A DNA stretch of 34,308 nt. Source: an uncultured Lentisphaerota bacterium (GTDB taxonomy: Bacteria > Verrucomicrobiota > Kiritimatiellia > RFP12 > UBA1067). The notes below the pieces were generated by a model. The model saw nothing but the letters and a program-made list of their open reading frames with translations, did not search any database and was not told the origin of the DNA. A program made the translations under genes and the position numbers. Shown here piece by piece: positions 26,691 through 33,394 of the stretch (position 1 is the first letter of the stretch; every line of letters starts with the position of its first letter). The stretch is taken from NCBI GenBank assembly GCA_900320225.1, contig ONRL01000106.1:1-34308 (forward strand). Direction: 5' to 3'.

Positions 26691-27667
26691 ATGCAGATGA
26701 ATCGACGTACGTTCCTCGGCTCGACGGTTGCGGCGGGTGCCGCGGTCGCGATGCCTGGCTGCTGCTGCTTCAGCGGCTGCGGATGCGGTAAGGCGCAGGT
26801 CGCCTTGCAGCTTTATTCGATCCGTACCTACATCGGCGGGAAGAAGGGCAAGTGCGAAGGCAAGGGCCTCGCGCAGTCGCTCAAGGACGTGGCGGCCATC
26901 GGCTACAAGGGCGTCGAGTTCGCGGGCTACTACGGCCACAAGCCCGAGGAGCTCAAGGCGATGCTGGCGGACGCGGGCCTGGTGGTCTGCGGCACGCACG
27001 TGTCGAATGATTTCTACGGTTTCGACTCGAAAGCCGGCACGTTCAACCCCGACAAGCTGAAGAAAACGTGCGAGTTCGAGCTCGCCTACGGCAACAGCCT
27101 CATCATCTGCCCCGGCGGCGGCAACATCCCGCCCGGCGCCACCTGGTCCACCGGCCGCGGCGGCGAGCCCTGCAAGCCCTCGCAGGCGATCGACGACTTC
27201 ACGAAGAAGCTCGTCGAGCTCTACAACAAGGGCGCCGAGGTCGCCAAGGGCATGGGTTGCAAGATCGGCCTCCACAACCACACGTGGGAGCACGGCGTCA
27301 AGATGCTCGACGGCACGTCGTTCTGGGACTACTTCTTCACGAACACCTCGAAGGACGTGTGCATGGAGCAGGACGTCGGCTGGACGACCTGCGCGGGAGA
27401 CGAGTTCCCCGGAGTCACTCGCCGACGCTCCATGCCAAGGAGAACGGCATGGGCAAGGGCGTCAAGAAGTTCGACGCCATCCTCGGCAAGCCGGGCTGCG
27501 ACGAGAACGGCAAGCTGTGCGCGACGCCGGTGCCGTGGGACGAACTCTTCCCCGTCACGGACGCCGACGGCGTGAAGTGGTACGTGGTCGAGTGCGAGAA
27601 ACACGAGGACACCTTCGACGCCATCAAGCCGTCGTTCGACTTCCTCCGCTCGAAGGGCCGCTGCTGA
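26691..27667 (+). CDS. Tat-exported TIM-barrel sugar isomerase/epimerase-like protein, frameshifted
   Basis: The start at 26691 gives a Tat signal (NRRTFLGSTVAAGAAVAMPGC), possibly with lipidation at a cysteine; the next residues are strikingly Cys-rich (CCCFSGCGCG). The xylose-isomerase-like barrel follows: VALQLYSIRTYI, IGYKGVEFAGYYG, VCGTHVSND, CKIGLHNHTWEH and MEQDVGWTTCAG, with the His and Glu/Asp metal ligands typical of the family. The frame breaks around 27393-27420. The second frame resumes at PRSHSPTLHAKENGMGKG and ends KPSFDFLRSKGRC, so the intact protein would have about 325 residues or slightly more. As written, the last third is lost. It is followed by an oxidoreductase gene, a common pairing in which sugars or inositols are probably oxidised and isomerised outside the cytoplasm. 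Confidence 0.82.
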
Positions 27668-27714
27668 ATAGCGAATAGTTAATAGTGAACAGTGAATAGT
27701 TATGAGTGAAAGGT
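27666..27714 (+). repeat. Seven tandem heptamers (consensus GAATAGT)
   Basis: GAATAGC, GAATAGT, TAATAGT, GAACAGT, GAATAGT, TATGAGT and GAAAGGT follow without a gap, starting inside the isomerase stop codon (27665-27667). The stretch is AT-rich in a GC-rich region and forms nearly the whole intergenic space. The last unit supplies AAAGG, the probable ribosome-binding site of the next gene. Confidence 0.85.
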
Positions 27715-27721
27715 AAAACGG

Positions 27722-29260
27722 ATGCTTAACCTCAACAGAAGAAACTTCCTCTTCGGCAGCGCGGCGGCCGCCGCGCTGACCGGTTGCGCGACCGACAAGA
27801 TCGGCACGCGCAAGCTCAAGCCCGGCGAGAAGGCCAACGTGGCGCTCATCGGCTTCGGCATCCAGGGCCGTTCGGCGCTGATGCCGCAGTTCGTCGACCA
27901 GTACAAGCTCGGCGCCCAGGTCGTGGTCGTGTGCGACTGCGACAAGGAGCGCCGCGAGGCCGGCGCCAAAATGGTGGACGAGGCGTATGCCAAGCGGAAG
28001 ATTACGGACGTGCCGAAGTGCCGCGCCGTGGCCGACTTCCGCGAGGTGATCAAGGATCCGTCGATCGACATGGTCTGCATCGCCACGCCCGACCACTGGC
28101 ACGCCTACATCGCTGTCGAGGCCATGAAGCACGGCAAGGACGTCTACTGCGAGAAGCCGCTCACGTTCAACGTGGACGAGGCGCGCAAGGTGATTGCCGC
28201 CCAGGCGAAGTACGGCCGCGTGTTCCAGACCGGCTCGATGCAGCGCAGCTGGGACGTGTTCCGCACGGCGGCGATGATCGTGCGCAACGGCATCATCGGC
28301 GACGTGAAGTACGTGGACGCGAACTACGGGCGCGGCGGGCAGAAGCTCGGCGGCCCGTCCCACCCGGTCCGCTTCTTCGACAAGCCGGAGAACGCGGCGA
28401 CGGAAGGCGCGCCCAACCCGAGCGTGGATTGGGACATGTGGCTCGGCCCCTGCAAGTGGCGTCCGTACTCCGACCAGCTCGCGCCGCGCGGCGTGAACAA
28501 GTTCTACCCGATGTTCTGGCGCTTCGACGACGACATCGGCACGGGCTACAACGGCGACTGGGGCGCGCACCACCTCGACATCGCGCAGTGGGGCCTGGAC
28601 ATGGACAAGAGCGGCCCGTACAAGATCATCCGCTCCGACGAGCCCTACTCGACCGACCTGTTCCACGGCGGCCGCCGCCAGTTCGGCATGAAGATGCTCT
28701 TCCACACCAAGACGGGCGACGTGGAGCTCTACCACGGTCCGTTCGGCGTGTGGGGCACGGTGTTCTACGGCACGAACGGCATCGTGGCCGTCAACCGCGG
28801 CAAGATCGCGGTGTGGCGGGGCACGGGCCTCGTGAAGCCGAACGCCGAGATCCGCCAGAAGCTCCAGGACGTCACCTTCATGAAGGACAAGATCGTCGCC
28901 GAGTCCGTTGGCAAGGCCTACAAGGACACGGAGACCTCCGTGAAGAAGGACAACCGCCTCGAGGCCGCGCTGGCGAAGCTCAAGGAGACCTTCAAGCTCG
29001 ACACGGCGCCCGTCCAGCTCTACAAGAGCCCGAACCAGGTTCAGAACTTCGTGGAGTGCTACTTCTCGCGCAAGCCCACGATCTCCCCGGCGGAGGTCGG
29101 CGGCCGCGGCGCGGTGCTCTGCCAGCTCTGCAACATGAGCTACGTGTACGACACCGGCTTCGACTGGGACCCCGTGAAGATGGACTTCGCGAACGGGACC
29201 GGGAAGGGCATCTCGCTCAAGCGCGACTTCTGCCGCAACGGCTGGGAAGTCGTCGTCTGA
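27722..29260 (+). CDS. Gfo/Idh/MocA-family NAD(P)-dependent oxidoreductase, Tat lipoprotein-type
   Basis: This 512-residue protein has a Tat motif (NRRNFLFGSAAAAALTGC) with a lipobox, so it should be folded with its cofactor before export. The Rossmann domain shows VALIGFGIQGR and VVVCDCDKER, then IATPDHWHAYIAVEAMKHGKDVYCEKPLT, with the family EKP lysine. The C-terminal alpha/beta domain contains WDMWLGPCKWRPY, FRFDDD-like WRFDDDIGTGYNGDWGAHHLDIAQWGL and a long tail. Such proteins oxidise sugars, sugar phosphates or inositols; the substrate here is unknown. The start is 7 bp after the heptamer array. A terminator follows at 29291, so it closes the transcript begun at 26634. Confidence 0.92.
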   Translation: MLNLNRRNFLFGSAAAAALTGCATDKIGTRKLKPGEKANVALIGFGIQGRSALMPQFVDQYKLGAQVVVVCDCDKERREAGAKMVDEAYAKRKITDVPKCRAVADFREVIKDPSIDMVCIATPDHWHAYIAVEAMKHGKDVYCEKPLTFNVDEARKVIAAQAKYGRVFQTGSMQRSWDVFRTAAMIVRNGIIGDVKYVDANYGRGGQKLGGPSHPVRFFDKPENAATEGAPNPSVDWDMWLGPCKWRPYSDQLAPRGVNKFYPMFWRFDDDIGTGYNGDWGAHHLDIAQWGLDMDKSGPYKIIRSDEPYSTDLFHGGRRQFGMKMLFHTKTGDVELYHGPFGVWGTVFYGTNGIVAVNRGKIAVWRGTGLVKPNAEIRQKLQDVTFMKDKIVAESVGKAYKDTETSVKKDNRLEAALAKLKETFKLDTAPVQLYKSPNQVQNFVECYFSRKPTISPAEVGGRGAVLCQLCNMSYVYDTGFDWDPVKMDFANGTGKGISLKRDFCRNGWEVVV

Positions 29261-29290
29261 CGCATGCCCCGTCCATTTTTGGACGTACGG

Positions 29291-29322
29291 AAAGCCGGCG
29301 GCGCAGCAGCGCCGCCGGCTTT
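29291..29322 (+). terminator. Intrinsic terminator after the oxidoreductase gene
   Basis: A perfect 14-bp stem (AAAGCCGGCGGCGC and its complement) encloses a 4-nt loop AGCA. The T-run is short (TTT, then CGTGTCATATT), so efficiency may be moderate. It lies 30 bp after the stop codon. Confidence 0.8.
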
Positions 29323-29367
29323 CGTGTCATATTATGTTTGTGTTTGCGGGGAGGGGCGGGGATGTGG

Positions 29368-29373
29368 TAGAAT
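29368..29373 (+). promoter_or_regulatory. Extended -10 of the TIM-barrel glycosidase gene
   Basis: TAGAAT is preceded by TGTGG and lies only 6 nt before the ATG at 29380, predicting a leaderless mRNA. The upstream region is G-rich without a clear -35. Confidence 0.7.
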
Positions 29374-29379
29374 TTTGGC

Positions 29380-30693
29380 ATGAAAAATACTGCCTTGACC
29401 CTTCTTTCTGCCGTGTGCGCAGCGGCATGTGGGGCTGAACCCGCGCCTGCGGCGCGGATGGACCGCTCGAAACTCCTGATCGGCGCCTACTGCCTGCAGG
29501 GCAACGCCAGAACCGAGGCGCATGTGAAGGCCATCCATGACTGCGGCGTGGACTTCATCATCGGCCTGTCGGCGAAGGACCGCGCCACGCTCGACCTGTT
29601 CGCGAAGCACGGCGTGGGCGCGATCGTGAACGGCGTGGTGCCGGGCTGGTGGGGCGGCAACGGCGAGAATGCCGGCAAGATGCGCGAGAAGAACCCGCCC
29701 GCGAAGTACGCGGCCGGCGCGGCGGCGTTCAAGGATCATCCCGCCATCTGGGCCGTCGACATCGGCGACGAGCCGTCCGCGCTCGATTTCCCGTACTACG
29801 GCGAGATCGTGCGTCAGCTCGGGAAGGCGCTGCCCGGCATGCCGCTCTACCTGAACCTCTACCCCAACTACGCGAGCGTGGCGCAGAACACCGGCAAGCA
29901 GACGGTCAACCAGCTCGGCACGGAGACGTACGCCGAGCACGTGGAGGTCTATTGCCGCGAAGTGCCGCTCGACTACATCTCCTACGACTTCTATCCCTAC
30001 ATGAAGGCACAGGCCGCCACCGACCGATTCCTCTCGAAGATGTACGACAACTTCCTCGTGGTGGCGGACGCCTGCCACCGCACGAAGAAGTCCTTCTGGT
30101 ACATCCCGCAGGTCAACTCCCGCGACGGCATGTCTCCCACGAGCGAGAACCGCCTGCGCTTCCAGGCGAATGCGGCGCTCAGCTTCGGCGCGGAGGCGAT
30201 CACGTGGGCGTGCTGGTGCAAGGGCTGGTGGACGAACAACGTGCTCGACGCGGCAGGACAGCAGACGGAGCAGTACGCGAAGCTGCAGCGCGTGAACGCC
30301 GAACTGAAGCGCCTCGGGCCGCACTACATGCGCTTCAGGAACGTCGCCACACGCTTCGTCGGCTTTGCAGCCGATGCGCCGTACCGGCCTTCGCAGTCAT
30401 TCGCGGGCGCGCCGGACGATCCCGGCTATGTGCGCGCGTCGAACGGCGCGGCGCTGCTCGTGGGCGAGATGGTGGCGCGCGATTCCAAAAGCGATTCGCG
30501 CGCGTTCTTCGTGACGGCGGCGGACGACCCGTGCGACGCGCATCCATCCTCGTACGATCTGGTCTTTACTTTTAAGGAGAAGAACGTCACGGCGTTTGGC
30601 GGACGGGGGCCGATCCCCGTCACGCGCCGTGCGGACGGATCCTGTTCGGTGCCAATCACTGCCTGCGGCGGCGTGTTGCTGATCGCGGAATGA
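29380..30693 (+). CDS. Secreted TIM-barrel glycoside hydrolase-like protein
   Basis: This 437-residue protein has a signal peptide (MKNTALTLLSAVCAAACG). It has the look of a clan-A (beta/alpha)8 barrel: LLIGAYCLQGN, GVDFIIGL, HPAIWAVDIGDEPSALDF with Asp130-Glu131-Pro132 at the usual acid/base position, PLYLNLYPNY, LDYISYDFYPYM, and FGAEAITWACWCKGWW at the end of the barrel. A short beta-rich C-terminal domain follows. I cannot place it in a numbered GH family with confidence. It has no Shine-Dalgarno sequence; the promoter abuts the start codon. It lies between the oxidoreductase terminator and the ATPase gene and forms its own unit. Confidence 0.7.
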   Translation: MKNTALTLLSAVCAAACGAEPAPAARMDRSKLLIGAYCLQGNARTEAHVKAIHDCGVDFIIGLSAKDRATLDLFAKHGVGAIVNGVVPGWWGGNGENAGKMREKNPPAKYAAGAAAFKDHPAIWAVDIGDEPSALDFPYYGEIVRQLGKALPGMPLYLNLYPNYASVAQNTGKQTVNQLGTETYAEHVEVYCREVPLDYISYDFYPYMKAQAATDRFLSKMYDNFLVVADACHRTKKSFWYIPQVNSRDGMSPTSENRLRFQANAALSFGAEAITWACWCKGWWTNNVLDAAGQQTEQYAKLQRVNAELKRLGPHYMRFRNVATRFVGFAADAPYRPSQSFAGAPDDPGYVRASNGAALLVGEMVARDSKSDSRAFFVTAADDPCDAHPSSYDLVFTFKEKNVTAFGGRGPIPVTRRADGSCSVPITACGGVLLIAE

Positions 30694-30711
30694 GGAAAGG
30701 AACGCGGTTGT

Positions 30712-30746
30712 CATTTCAAGAATGTTGAAACAACGTTATTGAAATG
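30712..30746. promoter_or_regulatory. Imperfect palindrome overlapping the ATPase promoter, putative operator
   Basis: Two 16-bp arms, CATTTCAAGAATGTTG and CAACGTTATTGAAATG, are complementary at 14 of 16 positions around AAA. The right arm contains the -35 TTGAAA (30739-30744). The AT-rich composition and lack of a T-run argue against a terminator. A dimeric repressor site is likely. Confidence 0.6.
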
Positions 30747-30768
30747 TGAGACGCCCTTGTGGTATAAT
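30739..30768 (+). promoter_or_regulatory. Promoter of the STAND-type ATPase gene
   Basis: TTGAAA (30739-30744), an 18-nt spacer and a perfect TATAAT (30763-30768) preceded by TGTGG. The ATG at 30776 is 7 nt after the -10, so the mRNA should be leaderless. Confidence 0.85.
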
Positions 30769-30775
30769 CTTCTGC

Positions 30776-31891
30776 ATGAAACTCGCAAACCCATTTTTGA
30801 CTGCGGGATACGTCGGCCCCGATTACTTCTGCGACAGGAAGCAGGAGGCGGAGGAGCTGATCCGGAACCTTGACAACGACCGGAACACCACGCTCATCTC
30901 TCCGCGCCGCTATGGGAAGACGGGGCTGATCCAGCAGGTCCTGCATCTGCTCTCGAAGCGGCGCGGCGTGAAGACGGTCTACGTCGACTTGTACCCGACG
31001 CGCAGTCTTCCGGACTTCGTCCGCGCGCTGGCGGTCGGGCTCGCGGAGTCCGTGGAGTCACCCGTTGACAAGGTGTTCAAGGCCGTGTCCGCGTTTGCAC
31101 GGGGTTTCCGTCCGACGATGACCTTTGACGAATTCACTGGTCGGCCGAAGTTCAGCTTCGACATCACCGCAGCGAACGCACAGGCGTCGCTCGAAACCGT
31201 CCTTGAATACCTTCGGTCGCGCAAGGGACGGACCATCGTGGCGATCGACGAGTTCCAGCAGATCGCCGAATACCCCGAGAAAGGCGTCGAGGCGCTGCTC
31301 CGCTCGAAGATTCAGTTCATGCACAATGTCGGATTCGTCTTTTCGGGGTCGCGGCTTCACATGATGGCCGAGATGTTCCACTCCCCGAAACGTCCGTTCT
31401 TCAACTCGACTGCATCGATGTCGCTCGGCGTCATCGACAGGCAGTCCTATTTCCGCTTTGCGGCTTCTTTCTTCCGCAAGGCGGGCCGGATTCTTCCCGA
31501 AGAAACCTTTCGTGCGGCATACGACCGTTTCGAGGGCATTACCTGGTATGTGCAGTCGGTGATGAAGGCGCTCTATGCTTCCGAAGTCGCACGGCCCACG
31601 GAGATGGACGTGGCAGAAGCCATCGCCAGCCTTGTGGCGGAGAACGCGATGACCTACGGTTTCATCCTCTCCAAGTGCACGCCAGGGGCGGTTGAACTTC
31701 TCCGCGCAGTGGCCGCGGAACGTGTGGTGCCCGAGCCGATGTCCGCCGAGTTCGGGCGCAGGCATTCTCTTCGGGCGGCTTCGAGCGTGCGCTTTGCGCT
31801 TGACACGCTTCTCAACGACGAGCTCCTTTACAAGCGCGATGACGGATATGTCGTGTATGATCGGCTGTTCGCCGAATGGCTGCGGGCATGA
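30776..31891 (+). CDS. Archaeal-type STAND/AAA ATPase (ATPase_2 family)
   Basis: This 371-residue protein starts at 30776 and belongs to the ATPase_2 (archaeal-type) group. It shows the early motif NPFLTAGYVGPDYFCDRKQEAEEL, Walker A SPRRYGKTGL (42-51), Walker B with IVAIDEFQQIAEY, and the sensor-like FVFSGSRLHMM. The C-terminal third is a winged-helix-like region (ALDTLLNDELLYKRDDGYVVYDRLFAEWL), often seen in these proteins. They are P-loop switches of mostly unknown role, frequent in archaea and in some anaerobic bacteria, often in many copies and spread horizontally. Composition is visibly less GC-rich than in neighbouring genes, which supports transfer. It is flanked by unrelated glycan genes. 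Confidence 0.9.
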   Translation: MKLANPFLTAGYVGPDYFCDRKQEAEELIRNLDNDRNTTLISPRRYGKTGLIQQVLHLLSKRRGVKTVYVDLYPTRSLPDFVRALAVGLAESVESPVDKVFKAVSAFARGFRPTMTFDEFTGRPKFSFDITAANAQASLETVLEYLRSRKGRTIVAIDEFQQIAEYPEKGVEALLRSKIQFMHNVGFVFSGSRLHMMAEMFHSPKRPFFNSTASMSLGVIDRQSYFRFAASFFRKAGRILPEETFRAAYDRFEGITWYVQSVMKALYASEVARPTEMDVAEAIASLVAENAMTYGFILSKCTPGAVELLRAVAAERVVPEPMSAEFGRRHSLRAASSVRFALDTLLNDELLYKRDDGYVVYDRLFAEWLRA

Positions 31892-31949
31892 CAAGGAGAA
31901 CGACCATTGGTGTGCGAGAATTTGAAAAGTTAAAAAAGGAGATAAAAAC

Positions 31950-33389
31950 ATGGACAAGAGCAGAAGAGAGTTTCTGAAGGGAATGGCCTGGATGGGTGTG
32001 GCCGCGATGGCCGCCGGCCATTTGGCCGCCCAGGCGGCGGAGAACCGGCCGGGATGCGCCGCAGGCGCGCCGATGCACGGGTTCCGCGTGGCGCCGATGA
32101 AGCGCGTGCGCGTGGGCTTCATCGGCGTGGGCGCGCGCGGCACGCCGGCGGTGAAGCGCATCGCGATCTCGGACATCAACCCCGTGCGCCTCGACGCGGT
32201 CCAGAAGTGGATGAAGGAGAACGGCTACCCCGCCCCTAAGGAGTGGAGCCGCAACGGCGACAAGGACGCGTGGAAGGGCCTGTGCGACTCCGACGTCTGC
32301 GACGTCGTGTATTCCGCCACGCCGCGTCCGCTCCACTGCCCGATCAACGTCTACGCGATGGCGCACGGCAAGCACGTGCTGCAGGAGGTGCCCGGCGCGT
32401 TCAACCTCGAGGAATGCTGGGCGACCGTGGAGGCCGCCGAGAAGTTCCGCCGCCACTGCATGATGCTGGAGAACTGCACGTACGGCGAAGAGGAGATGCT
32501 CGTGTTCAATCTCATCAAGAAGGGGAAGCTCGGCGAGATCGTGCAGGCCGAGGTCGGCTATCAGCACGACCAGCGCTCCCTGCAGTACAACCCGCGCGAC
32601 GGCGTGTTCTGGCGCATCGACCGCCACATGAAGCACCACGGCAACTACTACCCCACGCACGGGCTCGTCCCGGCGGGGCGGTGCCTCGACATCAACCGCG
32701 GCGACCGCTTCGAGTACCTCGTCTCGATGGAGACGAAGAGCGCCTCCTTCGAGGCGTTCGGCCAGGCGAATTTCCCGGCCGACGACCGCGTCGTCGGCGT
32801 TGACGGCAAGCCGTTCAACCGCCATACGCAGCGGATGGTGAAGGGCGACATCAACACCTGCCTCATGCACACGGCGCAGGGCAAGACGCTCTCGCTCATC
32901 CACAACGTCTGCACGCCACGTCCGTACGACCGCGGCAACCTCTTCATGGGCACGAAGGGCATCTACCGCAGCTATCCATCGCTCCTCATGGCCTGGGAGG
33001 AGAAGATCGGCGACGGCGGCGCGCACAAGTACTTCGACGAGGCGAAGGCGCAGAAGATCAAGGAGGAGTACCGGCATCCGTTCTGGAAAGTGGCCGGCGA
33101 GATCGCGAAGAAGGTCGGCGGACACGGCGGCATGGACTTCGTGATGGACCTCCGCTGGGCGTACTGTCTGCAGAACGGCCTGCCGCTCGACACGGACGTG
33201 TACGACCTCGCCACCTACTCGTCGATCGTGGAACTCTCCGAGCGCAGCGTCAACGCGCGCTCTTCGGCGATCGACTTCCCGGACTACACGCGCGGCGGGT
33301 GGAAGACCGCCCAGCCGTTCACGGTCGACGAGATCGACATGGGCAAGTTCGACTTCTCGCGCAAGCCGGTGAAGGGCGGGAACGCCTGA
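31950..33389 (+). CDS. GH109-like alpha-N-acetylgalactosaminidase (Gfo/Idh/MocA fold)
   Basis: This 479-residue protein starts 8 nt after AAGGAG, with a Tat motif (SRREFLKGMAWMG). The Rossmann motif VGFIGVGARG is followed by typical GH109 segments: MMLENCTYGEEEMLVFNLIK, YPTHGLVPAGRCLDINRGDRF, GGHGGMDFVMDLRWAYC and VDLATYSS-like VYDLATYSSIVELSERS. GH109 uses NAD to cleave alpha-GalNAc by an oxidation-elimination route, acting on mucin-type or blood-group A glycans. Between GVGARG and SDIN only about a dozen residues remain, where the oxidoreductase at 27722 has about a dozen more, so the second Rossmann strand seems to be missing. This could weaken NAD binding, or be an assembly gap. The frame stays open. 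Confidence 0.85.
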   Translation: MDKSRREFLKGMAWMGVAAMAAGHLAAQAAENRPGCAAGAPMHGFRVAPMKRVRVGFIGVGARGTPAVKRIAISDINPVRLDAVQKWMKENGYPAPKEWSRNGDKDAWKGLCDSDVCDVVYSATPRPLHCPINVYAMAHGKHVLQEVPGAFNLEECWATVEAAEKFRRHCMMLENCTYGEEEMLVFNLIKKGKLGEIVQAEVGYQHDQRSLQYNPRDGVFWRIDRHMKHHGNYYPTHGLVPAGRCLDINRGDRFEYLVSMETKSASFEAFGQANFPADDRVVGVDGKPFNRHTQRMVKGDINTCLMHTAQGKTLSLIHNVCTPRPYDRGNLFMGTKGIYRSYPSLLMAWEEKIGDGGAHKYFDEAKAQKIKEEYRHPFWKVAGEIAKKVGGHGGMDFVMDLRWAYCLQNGLPLDTDVYDLATYSSIVELSERSVNARSSAIDFPDYTRGGWKTAQPFTVDEIDMGKFDFSRKPVKGGNA

Positions 33390-33394
33390 CAGCA

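Noticed and set aside
27666-27714. Heptamer array considered as a CRISPR fragment
   Set aside because: The units are contiguous 7-mers with no spacers.
30712-30746. Palindrome considered as a terminator for the TIM-barrel gene
   Set aside because: The arms are AT-rich and mismatched with no T-run, and it overlaps a strong promoter.
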